Shown piece after piece: positions 24,246-34,264 of a DNA stretch of 64,000 nt. The notes beneath the pieces were generated by a model that did not search any database, was not told where the DNA came from, and worked only from the letters and a program-made list of their open reading frames with translations. Numbering within the stretch: position 1 is the stretch's first letter; every line of letters begins with the position of its first letter. Both the position numbers and the translations under genes were made by a program. The stretch comes from Streptomyces poriferorum (lineage in GTDB: Bacteria; Actinomycetota; Actinomycetes; Streptomycetales; Streptomycetaceae), in NCBI RefSeq assembly GCF_019399235.1, contig NZ_JAELVH010000006.1, forward strand, positions 1-64,000, read 5' to 3'.

Positions 24246-26630
24246 ATGGGCGTTACCGGTTCCCCCACCAACATCAACCAGGGCACCCGCACCAAGGGCG
24301 GCATCGGCGAGTCCACGCTGCGCCCCGACGGGATCCTGAAGGTCACCGGCGAGTTCGCGTACTCCTCGGACATGTGGCACGAGGACATGCTCTGGGGCCA
24401 CACCCTGCGCTCCACCGTCGCGCACGCCGAGATCGTCTCGATCGACACCTCCGAGGCGCTGGCCACCTCCGGCGTCTACGCCGTCCTCACCTACGACGAC
24501 CTGCCTACCGCGGTGAAGAACTACGGCCTGGAGATCCAGGACACCCCCGTCCTGGCCCACGGCCGGGTCCGCCACCACGGCGAGCCGGTGGCACTCGTCG
24601 CCGCCGACCACCCGGAGACGGCACGCCGCGCCGCCGCGAAGATCAGGATCGACTACCGCGAGCTGCCGGTCGTCACCGACGAGGCCTCCGCGACCGCGCC
24701 CGGCGCACCCCTCCTCCACGAGGGCCGCGACGACCACCACATCGGGCACGTACCGCACCCCAACATCGTCCACCGCCAGCCGATCGTCCGCGGCGACGCG
24801 GAGGCCGCGAAGGCCCGCGCCGACGTGGTGGTCAGCGGCGAGTACGTCTTCGGCATGCAGGACCAGGCCTTCCTCGGTCCCGAGTCCGGTCTTGCCGTGC
24901 CCTCCGAGGACGGCGGCGTCGACCTGTACGTCGCCACCCAGTGGCTGCACTCCGACCTCCGCCAGATCGCCCCCGTCCTCGGCCTGCCCGAGGACAAGGT
25001 CCGCATGACGCTCTCCGGCGTAGGCGGCGCCTTCGGCGGCCGCGAGGACCTGTCGATGCAGATCCACGCCTGCCTGCTGGCGCTGCGCACCGGCAAGCCG
25101 GTGAAGATCGTCTACAACCGCTTCGAGTCCTTCTTCGGGCACGTCCACCGTCACCCCGCCAAGCTCTGGTACGAGCACGGCGCCACCCGCGACGGCAAGC
25201 TCACGCACATGAAGTGCCGCATCGTGCTCGACGGCGGCGCGTACGCCTCCGCCTCGCCGGCCGTGGTCGGCAACGCTTCCTCGCTCGCGGTGGGCCCGTA
25301 CGTCATCGACGACGTCGACATCGAGGCGGTCGCGCTCTACACCAACAATCCGCCGTGCGGCGCGATGCGCGGCTTCGGGGCGGTCCAGGCCTGCTTCGCC
25401 TACGAGGCGCAGATGGACAAGGTCGCCGCCGAACTCGGCATGGACCCGGTCGAGTTCAGGCAGCTCAACGCCATGGAGCAGGGCACGCTGCTGCCGACCG
25501 GCCAGGTGGTCGACTCGCCCGCCCCGGTCGCCGAACTGCTGCGCCGGGTCAAGGCCAGGCCGCTGCCGCCCGAGCGCCAGTGGGAGAGCGCCGGCGAGCA
25601 CCCCGACGTGCGCGCCCTGCCCGGTGGGCTCTCCAACACCACGCACGGCGAAGGTGTCGTGCGCGGGATCGGTTACGCGGTCGGCCTGAAGAACGTCGGC
25701 TTCTCCGAGGGCTTCGACGACTACTCCACCGCCCGGGTGCGCATGGAGGTCATCGGCGGCGAACCCGTCGCGACCGTCCACACCGCCATGGCGGAGGTCG
25801 GACAGGGCGGCGTCACCGTGCACGCCCAGATCGCCCGTACCGAACTGGGCGTCTCCCAGGTCACCATCCGCCCGGCCGACACCGCTGTCGGCTCGGCGGG
25901 CTCGACCTCCGCGTCCCGCCAGACCTACGTCACCGGCGGCGCCGTGAAGAACTCCTGCGAGGCCGTCCGGGAGCAGGTCCTGGAGATCGGCCGCCGCAAG
26001 TTCGGTACGTACCACCCCGCCTGGGCCACCGCCGAACTGCTCCTGGAGGGCGGCAAGGTCGTCACCGACGGCGGCGAGGTGCTCGCCGACCTGGCCGATG
26101 TGCTGGAGGACGAGGCGGTCGACGTCGAGCTGGAGTGGCGCCACCGGCCCACCGAGGCCTTCGACCTCCGTACCGGACAGGGCAACGGCCACGTCCAGTA
26201 CTCCTTCGCCGCGCACCGCGCGGTCGTCGAGGTCGACACCGAGCTCGGCCTGGTCAAGGTCATCGAACTGGCCTGCGCCCAGGACGTCGGCAAGGCGCTC
26301 AACCCGCTCTCCGTCCTCGGCCAGATCCAGGGCGGCACGCTCCAGGGCATGGGCATCGCCGTCATGGAGGAGATCATCGTCGACCCGAAGACCGCGAAGG
26401 TACGCAACCCGTCCTTCACGGACTACCTCCTGCCCACCATCCTCGACACCCCGACCATCCCGGTCGACGTGCTCGAACTCGCCGACGACCACGCCCCGTA
26501 CGGGCTCCGTGGCATCGGCGAGGCCCCCACCCTGTCGTCGACCCCGGCCGTCCTCGCGGCGATCCGGAACGCGACCGGGCTGGAGCTCAACCGGACCCCG
26601 GTCCGCCCGGAGCACCTCACCGGCACCTGA
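24246..26630 (+). CDS. Xanthine dehydrogenase molybdopterin-binding subunit
   Basis: A 794-residue large subunit that hydroxylates hypoxanthine and xanthine to urate at a Mo-pterin centre. Visible elements include GGAFGGRED (first Mo-binding region), CGAMRGFGAVQ, EVGQGGVTVHAQIA and GLRGIGEAPT with the catalytic-Glu region near the C-terminus. ATG 24246 has AGGAC upstream and begins with MGVTGSPTN; ATG 24156 would add 30 poorly conserved residues. The 175-base gap after the small subunit shows no terminator. A minus-strand open frame covering this gene is only a codon-bias shadow. Confidence 0.87.
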   Translation: MGVTGSPTNINQGTRTKGGIGESTLRPDGILKVTGEFAYSSDMWHEDMLWGHTLRSTVAHAEIVSIDTSEALATSGVYAVLTYDDLPTAVKNYGLEIQDTPVLAHGRVRHHGEPVALVAADHPETARRAAAKIRIDYRELPVVTDEASATAPGAPLLHEGRDDHHIGHVPHPNIVHRQPIVRGDAEAAKARADVVVSGEYVFGMQDQAFLGPESGLAVPSEDGGVDLYVATQWLHSDLRQIAPVLGLPEDKVRMTLSGVGGAFGGREDLSMQIHACLLALRTGKPVKIVYNRFESFFGHVHRHPAKLWYEHGATRDGKLTHMKCRIVLDGGAYASASPAVVGNASSLAVGPYVIDDVDIEAVALYTNNPPCGAMRGFGAVQACFAYEAQMDKVAAELGMDPVEFRQLNAMEQGTLLPTGQVVDSPAPVAELLRRVKARPLPPERQWESAGEHPDVRALPGGLSNTTHGEGVVRGIGYAVGLKNVGFSEGFDDYSTARVRMEVIGGEPVATVHTAMAEVGQGGVTVHAQIARTELGVSQVTIRPADTAVGSAGSTSASRQTYVTGGAVKNSCEAVREQVLEIGRRKFGTYHPAWATAELLLEGGKVVTDGGEVLADLADVLEDEAVDVELEWRHRPTEAFDLRTGQGNGHVQYSFAAHRAVVEVDTELGLVKVIELACAQDVGKALNPLSVLGQIQGGTLQGMGIAVMEEIIVDPKTAKVRNPSFTDYLLPTILDTPTIPVDVLELADDHAPYGLRGIGEAPTLSSTPAVLAAIRNATGLELNRTPVRPEHLTGT

Positions 26631-26772
26631 CCGGCGCTCCGCCACAGCTCTCCGGGCGGTGCGCGCCCGACGGGAACGTCACACCTCCCCGCCATCCGCA
26701 CCGCCCGGAGAACCCAAGTTCCGCACCGCTAGCGGCCCTTGACCTGATGTACGCAGTTCCCTTTCCACCCGC

Positions 26773-26785
26773 ACGAACAGTTCGT
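26773..26785. promoter_or_regulatory. Palindrome upstream of the purine permease gene
   Basis: ACGAACAGTTCGT is a perfect 13-base palindrome 103 bases before the permease ATG. It shares the GTTCG half-site with the palindrome near pucR. TTGACC at 26739-26744 could be a -35 box. The 257-base gap 26631-26887 holds no gene. Confidence 0.35.
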
Positions 26786-26887
26786 CTCGGGCCGTCCCCC
26801 GGGTCGTGCAGCCAGAGCATTCATCCCAAATCCCGCATCTCCACTCACCATCGCGGGTGCCCCTGTGAACCTTGGGAGTCAGGCATC

Positions 26888-28345
26888 ATGACCCAGCAGT
26901 CAGTGCAACCGAAGACCGGTGCGGAGGACGCGGGCCCAGGCTCGCGCGTCCCCGCGGGCAGATCGTGGCTCGACCGGTACTTCCACATATCCGAACGCGG
27001 ATCGACCGTGGCCACCGAAGTGCGCGGCGGCGTCACGACCTTCATGGCCATGGCGTACATCCTGCTGCTCAACCCGCTGATCCTCGGCGGCAAGGACGTC
27101 GACGGAAACCTCCTCAGCCAGCCCGGCCTGATCACCGCGACCGCGCTCGCGGCCGCCGCGACCACCCTGCTGATGGGCTTCGTCGGCAAGGTCCCTCTCG
27201 CGCTCGCCGCGGGACTCAGCGTCTCCGGCGTCCTGTCCTCACAGGTCGCCCCGGAGATGACCTGGCCGCAGGCCATGGGCATGTGTGTGATGTACGGCCT
27301 GGTGATCTGCCTCCTGGTGGTCACCGGTCTGCGTGAGCTGATCATGAACGCGATCCCGCTCCCGCTGAAGCACGGCATCACCATGGGCATCGGTCTGTTC
27401 ATCGCCCTGATCGGCCTCTACAAGGCCGGCTTCGTGGGGAAGGGCACCGCCACTCCGGTCACTCTGGGCCCCGCCGGTGAACTCGCCGGCTGGCCCGTCC
27501 TCGTCTTCGCGGTCACCCTGCTGCTGATCTTCATGCTGCAGGCGCGCAACATCCCCGGCGCGATCCTCATCGGCATCGTGGTCGGCACGGTCGTCGCCGT
27601 CGTGATCAACAAGGTCGCCGACGTCGACCCGAAGATCTGGAGCAGCGGCCCGCCCGAGCTCAAGGGCTCCGCGGTCTCGTCACCCGACTTCTCCCTCTTC
27701 GGCGACGTCGAGTTCGGCGGCTGGGGCGACGTCGGTGCGATGACCGTCGGCTTCATCGTCTTCACCCTGGTGCTGGCCGGCTTCTTCGACGCGATGGCCA
27801 CCATCATCGGGGTCGGCACGGAGGCCAAGCTCGCCGACGACAAGGGCCGCATGCCGGGCCTGTCCAAGGCGCTGTTCATCGACGGCGCGGGCGGTGCGAT
27901 CGGCGGCGTCGCCGGCGGCTCCGGCCAGACGGTCTTCGTCGAGTCGGCGACCGGGGTCGGGGAGGGGGCCCGGACCGGGCTCGCCTCCGTCGTCACCGGA
28001 CTCTTCTTCGCCGCCTGCCTCTTCTTCACCCCGCTCACGGCGATCGTGCCGGCCGAGGTGGCGTCCGCCGCCCTGGTCGTCATCGGCGCCATGATGATGC
28101 AGAACGCCCGGCACGTGGACTGGAGCGACCGCTCCGTCGCCATCCCGGTCTTCCTGACCGTGGTCCTGATGCCGTTCACGTACACCATCACCACCGGTGT
28201 CGCCGCGGGCGTCATCAGTTACGTCGCCATCAAGGCGGCCCAGGGCCGGGCCCGTGAGGTCGGTGCCTTCATGTGGGGGCTGACGGTGATCTTCGTCATC
28301 TACTTCGCCCTGAACCCGATCGAGAGCTGGCTCGGCGTCAGCTGA
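26888..28345 (+). CDS. NCS2-family purine permease (AzgA type)
   Basis: A 485-residue polytopic membrane protein. The first conserved motif TEVRGGVTTFMAMAYILLLNP is the AzgA signature, and about 12-14 hydrophobic segments follow, including GFFDAMATIIGVG and GSGQTVFVESATGVGEGART. It imports hypoxanthine, guanine or adenine by proton symport. Its place between xanthine dehydrogenase and XdhC supports purine uptake for catabolism. ATG 26888 follows TTGGGAG. A longer frame running through from the XDH gene is not coding. Confidence 0.85.
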   Translation: MTQQSVQPKTGAEDAGPGSRVPAGRSWLDRYFHISERGSTVATEVRGGVTTFMAMAYILLLNPLILGGKDVDGNLLSQPGLITATALAAAATTLLMGFVGKVPLALAAGLSVSGVLSSQVAPEMTWPQAMGMCVMYGLVICLLVVTGLRELIMNAIPLPLKHGITMGIGLFIALIGLYKAGFVGKGTATPVTLGPAGELAGWPVLVFAVTLLLIFMLQARNIPGAILIGIVVGTVVAVVINKVADVDPKIWSSGPPELKGSAVSSPDFSLFGDVEFGGWGDVGAMTVGFIVFTLVLAGFFDAMATIIGVGTEAKLADDKGRMPGLSKALFIDGAGGAIGGVAGGSGQTVFVESATGVGEGARTGLASVVTGLFFAACLFFTPLTAIVPAEVASAALVVIGAMMMQNARHVDWSDRSVAIPVFLTVVLMPFTYTITTGVAAGVISYVAIKAAQGRAREVGAFMWGLTVIFVIYFALNPIESWLGVS

Positions 28346-28380
28346 CGCCGCCGCTCCACACATCCGCCAAGGAGACCGAG

Positions 28381-29532
28381 ATGCTGGACATCGCCGAGGA
28401 GCTCGACCGGTGGGCCGGGCAGGGACGCGACTTCGCCGTCGCGACCGTCGTCGCCGTCGGCGGCAGCGCGCCCCGCCAGCCGGGTGCCGCACTGGCCGTC
28501 GACCGTGACGGCACGGCGATCGGCTCGGTCTCCGGCGGGTGTGTGGAGGGCGCGGTGTACGAGCTGTGCCGGCAGGCCCTCGACGACGGCAGATCCGTAC
28601 GGGAGCGGTTCGGCTACAGCGACGAGACCGCCTTCGCGGTCGGCCTGACCTGCGGGGGCGTCATCGACATCCTGGTGACACCGGTCCGGGCGGACGACCC
28701 CGCCCGTCCGGTGTTCGCCGCCGCGCTCGCCGCCGCCTCGCGGGGACGGGCGGCGGCGCTGGCCCGGATCACGGAGGGACCCGCCGAACTCCTCGGCCGG
28801 CCCCTGCTGGTCCACCCCGACGGGAGCCATGAGGGCGGGCTCGGCGGACACCCGGCACTGGACCGCACCGCGGCCGCGGAGACCAGGGCCATGCTGGACG
28901 CCGGACGCACCGGAACGCTCACCATCGGCGCGGACGGCTCGCAGTGCGGACAGCCGCTCACGCTGCTCGTCGAATCCAGCGTCCCGCCGCCCCGGATGAT
29001 CGTGTTCGGGGCCATCGACTTCGCCTCCGCGCTGGTACGGGCCGGGAAGTTCCTCGGCTACCACGTCACGGTGTGCGACGCGCGCCCCGTCTTCGCCACG
29101 AAGGCGCGATTCCCGGACGCCGACGAGCTGGTCGTCGACTGGCCGCACCGCTACCTGGCCGCCACCGGTGTGGACGCCCGTACCGTCCTGTGCGTCCTGA
29201 CGCACGACGCGAAGTTCGACGTCCCGCTCCTGGAGGCGGCCCTGAAGCTGCCGGTCGCGTACGTCGGCGCGATGGGCTCGCGCCGCACCCATCTGGAGCG
29301 CAACGACCGGCTGCGCGAGGTGGGCGTCACCGAGCTGGAGCTCGCCCGGCTGCACTCGCCGATCGGCCTCGACCTCGGCGCCCGTACGCCCGAGGAGACC
29401 GCCCTGTCGATCGCCGCCGAGATAGTCGCCGACCGCCGCGGCGGCAGCGGCGTCCCGCTGACCGGAGCCCACACCCCGATCCACCGCAGCGGCACCCCGG
29501 CACCGGCCGGGCGCATCGCCTCCGTGGCCTGA
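28381..29532 (+). CDS. xdhC: XdhC/CoxI-family Mo-cofactor insertion protein
   Basis: The protein has 383 residues. The N-terminal XdhC_CoxI domain includes VAVGGSAPRQPGAALAV and GSVSGGCVEGAVYE. The C-terminal Rossmann domain includes MIVFGAIDFASALVRAGKFLG and YVGAMGSRRTHLERN. It binds sulfurated molybdenum cofactor and inserts it into xanthine dehydrogenase. ATG 28381 is preceded by AAGGAGACCGAG. The 35-base gap after the permease indicates one operon. Confidence 0.85.
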   Translation: MLDIAEELDRWAGQGRDFAVATVVAVGGSAPRQPGAALAVDRDGTAIGSVSGGCVEGAVYELCRQALDDGRSVRERFGYSDETAFAVGLTCGGVIDILVTPVRADDPARPVFAAALAAASRGRAAALARITEGPAELLGRPLLVHPDGSHEGGLGGHPALDRTAAAETRAMLDAGRTGTLTIGADGSQCGQPLTLLVESSVPPPRMIVFGAIDFASALVRAGKFLGYHVTVCDARPVFATKARFPDADELVVDWPHRYLAATGVDARTVLCVLTHDAKFDVPLLEAALKLPVAYVGAMGSRRTHLERNDRLREVGVTELELARLHSPIGLDLGARTPEETALSIAAEIVADRRGGSGVPLTGAHTPIHRSGTPAPAGRIASVA

Positions 29533-29604
29533 CGGCGGGTACCCCGTTCCGGTTCGGGAACAGGCGGTTCTCCGCCGCGGCGGTTTCCCGCCAGCGATGG
29601 TCGA

Positions 29605-29633
29605 TGACGTACCGGTGCGCCAACCGGTAAATC
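29605..29633 (+). promoter_or_regulatory. Possible leaderless promoter of the subtilisin gene
   Basis: TGACGT (29605-29610) and TAAATC (29628-29633) are 17 bases apart. The predicted start point falls on the ATG at 29640, which lacks a ribosome-binding site. The evidence is spacing and box similarity only. Confidence 0.3.
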
Positions 29634-29639
29634 ATGTGC

Positions 29640-32600
29640 ATGACTTCGACACCCTCCACCGCCGCCGGCCGGGCGAGACCCGCTCGTGCGCGGCGCAGAG
29701 CCCTCCTCATAGCGACCTCCGTCGCCCTGGTGAGCGGTGCGCTGCTGCCCGTCACGGGTTCCGCGTCCGCCACCGAGGGGACCGCGCCGTCCGCCGACCG
29801 CCCGGCCGCTCCTGTCCGTGAGTACGACATCACCCTGGTCACCGGCGATGTTGTCCACTACGCCGACGGCGCGGGCAAGCAGGACACCGTCACCGTGGAC
29901 CGCCCGGACGGCGCGGTCGGCGGGGTCCACGTCCAGCAGGCCGGGGACGACCTCTACGTCCTGCCCGACGAGGCCGGCAGCCTGATCGCCGCCGGCAAGC
30001 TGGACCGCCGCCTCTTCAACATCTCCGCGCTCGCGAAGATGGGCTACGACGACAAGAGGTCCGGCGGCATCCCACTGATCGCCACCTACCCGGCGAGCAA
30101 GGCCCGTTCGCTGCCCGCCGCCCCGCGCGGCAGCAAGTCCGTCCGGACGCTGGAGTCCATCCACGGTGCCGCGCTGACGGCCGGCAAGGGCACCGCGCGC
30201 TCCTTCTGGGACGACATCGCGAAGACGTCCACGGCCCGATCGCTGGACAACGGCATCGCGAAGCTGTGGCTCGACGGCCGCGTCGAGGCGGCGCTCAAGG
30301 ACTCCGTACCGCAGATCAACGCCCCGCAGGCCTGGGCCGAGGGATACGACGGCAAGGGATCCAAGGTCGCCGTCCTGGACACCGGCATCGACGCCGACCA
30401 CCCGGACGTCAAGGACCGCATCCTGGAGACCAGGAGCTTCGTGCCGGGCGAGGAGGTCGACGACAGGAACGGCCACGGCACGCATGTCGCGTCCACCATC
30501 GCCGGCTCCGGCGCCGCCTCCGACGGCGTCAACAAGGGCGTCGCCCCGGCCGCGGACCTGATCATCGGGAAGGTCCTCAGCAACGAGGGTTCGGGAGCCG
30601 ACTCCGGCATCATCGAGGCGATGGAGTGGGCGAAGGCGGAGGGCGCCGACGTGGTCTCCATGAGCCTCGGCTCCAGCATCCCGGACGACGGTTCCGACCC
30701 GATGTCCCAGGCCGTGAACGCGCTGTCCGCCGATGGCGGTCCGCTGTACGTGATCGCCGCGGGCAACGCGTACGGCGCCGGCACCATCGGCTCGCCCGGC
30801 TCGGCGGAGAAGGCGCTCACCATCGCCGCGGTCGACAAGCAGGACAACCGTGCCGACTTCTCCTCCATGGGTCCGCTGACCCGCTCCTACGGCCTCAAGC
30901 CGGACCTCTCCGCCCCGGGCGTCGACATCAACGCGGCCGCCTCGCAGTCCGTCCCGGGCATCGAGGGCATGTACCAGTCGATGTCCGGTACGTCGATGGC
31001 CACCCCGCACGTCGCGGGCGCCGCGGCGATCGTGAAGGAGCGTCACCCCGACTGGTCCGGTCAGCGCATCAAGGAAGCGCTCATGACCTCGTCCAAGGTG
31101 CTGCCCGCCTACACCCCGTACGAGCAGGGCACCGGCCGGCTCGATGTGAAGGCCGCGATCGACACGACGATCGAGGCCACCGGTTCCGTCGAGGTCGCGG
31201 CGTACGACTGGCCGCACAGCGCCTCCGACCCGGTCGCCGAGCGGACGATCACCTACCGCAACAGCGGCACCGAGGACGTCACCCTCGACCTGGCGACGGA
31301 CAGCGACACCGACGCGTACACGCTGTCCGCGAAGCAGCTGACCGTCCCGGCCGGCTCGACCGCCGAGGCCGTCCTCTCGCTCGACCCGTCGAAGGTCGCG
31401 AACAACACCACGTTCTCCGGCCAGGTGATCGCGAAGGACGCCTCCGGCACGGTCGTCGCACACACCGGCTTCGCGCTCAACAAGGAGCAGGAGCTCTACG
31501 ACCTCACGCTGGAGCTGCGTGACCGCTCGGGCAGGCCGATGGACGGCATCGTCGTCCTCGCCGCGCTCGGCGACCCGAACCTGACCCCCGTCCAGGTGTC
31601 CGGGACGACCACACTGCGGATGCCCCCGGGCAACTACACCGCATGGTCCGCCGCCGACATCAAGGGCGACACCGCCGACTCGAAGGCCCTGGCCTTCCTG
31701 GCGGCCCCCGAGGTCATCCTCGACAAGCCCACCACCGTCACCCTCGACGCCTCCGAGGCCAACAAGGTCGCCGTGAAGACGCCGAAGGAGACGGAGACCC
31801 GTCAGCTGCGCTACGACATGGCACGCACCGCACCGGACGGCACCGTCCAGCGCGACGCGTACCAGATCCCGCTGACCTACGACCAGTTGTGGGCGAGCCC
31901 GACCGAGAAGGTCACCCAGGGCAGCTTCTCCTTCCTCACCCGCTGGCGGCAGGGCGAGAAGCTGATCGACCTGACGGCCGACGGCCGTGACGTCCCGGTG
32001 GCCGTGCAGGGCGGTTCGCCCGTCGCCGAGGACAGCGGGCAGCGGTTCGGCAGCGTCTTCGCCGGCAACGGCGCCGCCGCCGACTACGATGGCCTCGACG
32101 CCCGCGGCAAGGCCGTCGTGATCCGCAGTAGCGACACGGTGGCCCCCGCCGACCGGGCCGCTGCCGCGATCGCCGCCGGTGCGAAGGCCCTGTTCGTCGT
32201 CAACAGCGGCGACGGCGTGCTGATGGAGTCCTACGCCGACTACGGCACCACGCTGCCCATCCCGGTCGCCTCCGTCCGGCGACTGGCCGGAGAGGGCCTC
32301 GTCGGGGCCGCCCAGCGGGGCAAACCGCTGACTGTCGACCAGCACAAGTACGCGAGCTACGTGTACGACCTGGTCGACCGCCACGACGGTACGATCCCGG
32401 ACCGCTCACTCGCCTTCGCCCCGTCCACCCGTCAGCTGGCGAAGGTCGAGAACACCTTCTACGGCCACCGGACCGTCGTCGGCGGCGGTTACCGGTACGA
32501 CATCCCGGACTACGGATTCGGCATCGGCTTCGCCGAGTACGAGAAGTACCCCGCCACCCGCACGGAATGGGTCAATCCGCTGCCGGGCGACTCGTTCTGG

Positions 32601-33395
32601 TACGAGGACCACGCGGTGTACAACGAGAGCGGTACGGACGTCTCGCTGGAGGAGCGCAGCGCCGACCTGGACTACACGGCGGGCCGCACCTACCCGGCCG
32701 ACTGGTTCGCGCCGATCACCCGGCCGCGTCTGGGCACCGGCTACTGGGGCCCGTTCCGCACGCAGTACAACGACATGCAGTACAACATCACTCCGTGGAC
32801 GGACGGGGGCGCCGGTCACTCGGGCTCCATGCCGGACAAGGAGTACGACACCACGACGGCCGCGCTGTACCAGGGCGATCAGCTGCTCGACCAGGGCGCG
32901 GGCCGTGCCGGATACGCCGGGAACCTCGCCGCGGCGGAACGGCCCTACCGGCTGGTGCTCGACGCCACGCGCGACGCGGACATCTGGAAGACCTCCGTCC
33001 GCACGCACTCGGAGTGGGCATTCGTCTCGGGCGCGCCCGACCCCGAGGGCCCGTACCAGGTCGACATCCCGATGCTCCAGCTGGACTACGACGTCGCGAC
33101 CGACCTGGCCGGTGACGTGAGAGCCGGGAAGTGGACCGAGATCGGGCTGTCGTCCACCACGCAGGAGTGGCTGGAGGGCGCCGTGAAGGCGACGAAGGCC
33201 TCGCTGTCGGTCAGCTACGACGACGGGAAGTCCTGGAGCGCGGTGCAGCTGAAGAAGGACGCGGCCGGTTCCTGGACCGCCCGGTTCAAGACCCCGAAGA
33301 AGGGCGCCACCGCGGTTTCGCTCAAGGCGCACGCCGAGGCCGGCGACGGTCTGGCGGTGGACCAGGAGATCATCCGGGCCTTCGGCCTGAAGTGA
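29640..33395 (+). CDS. Large secreted S8 (subtilisin-like) serine protease
   Basis: The protein has 1251 residues from ATG 29640; ATG 29634 adds two. A twin-Arg-like, very basic signal region (RARPARARRRALL) precedes a hydrophobic core and a SASA-T cleavage site near residue 45. A propeptide of about 160 residues follows. The catalytic triad is Asp247 (VLDTGID), His279 (GHGTH) and Ser452 (SGTSMATPHVAG), with the oxyanion Asn in AAGNAYG. A long C-terminal part holds a PA-like insert (about 810-860) and beta-sandwich domains. It likely degrades extracellular protein. It stands alone between the purine and urease operons. Confidence 0.87.
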   Translation: MTSTPSTAAGRARPARARRRALLIATSVALVSGALLPVTGSASATEGTAPSADRPAAPVREYDITLVTGDVVHYADGAGKQDTVTVDRPDGAVGGVHVQQAGDDLYVLPDEAGSLIAAGKLDRRLFNISALAKMGYDDKRSGGIPLIATYPASKARSLPAAPRGSKSVRTLESIHGAALTAGKGTARSFWDDIAKTSTARSLDNGIAKLWLDGRVEAALKDSVPQINAPQAWAEGYDGKGSKVAVLDTGIDADHPDVKDRILETRSFVPGEEVDDRNGHGTHVASTIAGSGAASDGVNKGVAPAADLIIGKVLSNEGSGADSGIIEAMEWAKAEGADVVSMSLGSSIPDDGSDPMSQAVNALSADGGPLYVIAAGNAYGAGTIGSPGSAEKALTIAAVDKQDNRADFSSMGPLTRSYGLKPDLSAPGVDINAAASQSVPGIEGMYQSMSGTSMATPHVAGAAAIVKERHPDWSGQRIKEALMTSSKVLPAYTPYEQGTGRLDVKAAIDTTIEATGSVEVAAYDWPHSASDPVAERTITYRNSGTEDVTLDLATDSDTDAYTLSAKQLTVPAGSTAEAVLSLDPSKVANNTTFSGQVIAKDASGTVVAHTGFALNKEQELYDLTLELRDRSGRPMDGIVVLAALGDPNLTPVQVSGTTTLRMPPGNYTAWSAADIKGDTADSKALAFLAAPEVILDKPTTVTLDASEANKVAVKTPKETETRQLRYDMARTAPDGTVQRDAYQIPLTYDQLWASPTEKVTQGSFSFLTRWRQGEKLIDLTADGRDVPVAVQGGSPVAEDSGQRFGSVFAGNGAAADYDGLDARGKAVVIRSSDTVAPADRAAAAIAAGAKALFVVNSGDGVLMESYADYGTTLPIPVASVRRLAGEGLVGAAQRGKPLTVDQHKYASYVYDLVDRHDGTIPDRSLAFAPSTRQLAKVENTFYGHRTVVGGGYRYDIPDYGFGIGFAEYEKYPATRTEWVNPLPGDSFWYEDHAVYNESGTDVSLEERSADLDYTAGRTYPADWFAPITRPRLGTGYWGPFRTQYNDMQYNITPWTDGGAGHSGSMPDKEYDTTTAALYQGDQLLDQGAGRAGYAGNLAAAERPYRLVLDATRDADIWKTSVRTHSEWAFVSGAPDPEGPYQVDIPMLQLDYDVATDLAGDVRAGKWTEIGLSSTTQEWLEGAVKATKASLSVSYDDGKSWSAVQLKKDAAGSWTARFKTPKKGATAVSLKAHAEAGDGLAVDQEIIRAFGLK

Positions 33396-33416
33396 TCTGC
33401 TGAGTACTCCGCCCGA

Positions 33417-33454
33417 GGCGGCCGCGCACCCCGTTCACCGGGTGCGCGGCCGCC
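33417..33454 (+). terminator. Strong terminator after the subtilisin gene
   Basis: Perfect 15-bp stem GGCGGCCGCGCACCC / GGGTGCGCGGCCGCC with an eight-base loop, followed by TTCGTG. It begins 21 bases after the stop. Confidence 0.8.
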
Positions 33455-33549
33455 TTCGTGCTGCCCTCCGGATGACCAAAATTTGTCTGCTTTGCCCGTA
33501 TATGGCAGGTGATAACGGTAGAAAGGGACTTTTTGCGGTGCGGTGCAAG

Positions 33550-33579
33550 TTGCCACGGCTCTGCCCGGAGGCTTATAAG
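33550..33579 (+). promoter_or_regulatory. Candidate promoter of the urease operon
   Basis: TTGCCA (33550-33555), an 18-base spacer and TATAAG (33574-33579) predict a start near 33586, about 50 bases before ureA. The surrounding 33470-33540 stretch is unusually AT-rich (for example GTATATGGCAGGTGATAACG) and may hold regulator sites. Confidence 0.45.
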
Positions 33580-33637
33580 AGGAGGGTGGTCAAGGCGATT
33601 CCGGGAATTCCGGGGACTGCCGCCACGGAGGTTTCCC

Positions 33638-33940
33638 ATGTTTCTGACTCCGTCCGACACGGAGAAATTGCTACTGAGTGTTGCCGGAATGGTCGCCCGT
33701 GACCGGAGGGAGCGGGGCGTACGCCTCAACTATCCCGAGGCCGTCGCACTGCTCGCCTGCTGGGCGATGGAACGGGCCCGCGAAGGGGCTCGCGTCGCCG
33801 ACCTCATGACCGCGGGGCGATCCGTCCTCACCCGCGCTGACGTGCTCGAAGGTGTTCCGGAGATGCTGCACGACGTCCAGGTCGAGGCGACCTTCCCCGA
33901 CGGGCGCAAGCTCGTCACGATCACCTCGCCCATCCCGTGA
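33638..33940 (+). CDS. ureA: Urease gamma subunit
   Basis: The protein has exactly 100 residues, the standard length of UreA. The conserved start [20 protein letters not shown] and the segment [22 protein letters not shown] are visible. ATG 33638 follows CGGAGG. It is the first gene of a six-gene operon, and its TGA overlaps the GTG of ureB. An open frame from 33509 only extends into the leader. Confidence 0.93.
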   Translation: MFLTPSDTEKLLLSVAGMVARDRRERGVRLNYPEAVALLACWAMERAREGARVADLMTAGRSVLTRADVLEGVPEMLHDVQVEATFPDGRKLVTITSPIP

Positions 33941-34263
33941 TCCCCGGTGAGATCCGGACCGGATCCGGCGTACTGCACATCAATTCCGACCGTCCGAAAA
34001 TTCAGCTGACCGTGGTGAACGACGGCGACCGCCCCATTCAGGTCGGATCCCATTTCCATTTCTTCGACGTCAATCCCGCACTTTCCTTCGACCGTTTTCC
34101 GGCGAGGGGATTCCGGCTCGATATTCCCTCCGGTACGTCGCTGCGCTTCGAGCCCGGCGTCGGCGCGGAGATCACCCTCGTCGCGCTCGGCGGACGCGGG
34201 ACGGTGCCCGGCATCGTCGTCGCCGCACCCCGGACGCGCGCAGCGGCAGAGGAGGCCGTGTGA
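33937..34263 (+). CDS. ureB: Urease beta subunit
   Basis: A 108-residue UreB. It starts [11 protein letters not shown] with GTG 33937 inside the ureA stop (GTGA), and contains [19 protein letters not shown] and the [14 protein letters not shown] strand. It is a structural subunit of the (ABC)3 enzyme. Gamma and beta are separate proteins, as in most bacteria and unlike the Helicobacter fusion. Confidence 0.93.
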   Translation: MIPGEIRTGSGVLHINSDRPKIQLTVVNDGDRPIQVGSHFHFFDVNPALSFDRFPARGFRLDIPSGTSLRFEPGVGAEITLVALGGRGTVPGIVVAAPRTRAAAEEAV

Positions 34264-34264
34264 C

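Noticed and set aside
24240..26645. 801-residue minus-strand open frame over the xanthine dehydrogenase large subunit
   Set aside because: The plus-strand protein is a clear family member with all Mo-site motifs. The reverse frame shows no known domain and is a shadow.
24128..28345. 1405-residue plus-strand frame joining XDH and permease regions
   Set aside because: Only the last 485 residues, from ATG 26888, are a real protein (the permease). The rest is the wrong frame of the XDH gene.
29151..32384. 1077-residue minus-strand open frame over the subtilisin gene
   Set aside because: Low-complexity Val/Gly/Arg-rich product, opposite a protease with a complete catalytic triad.
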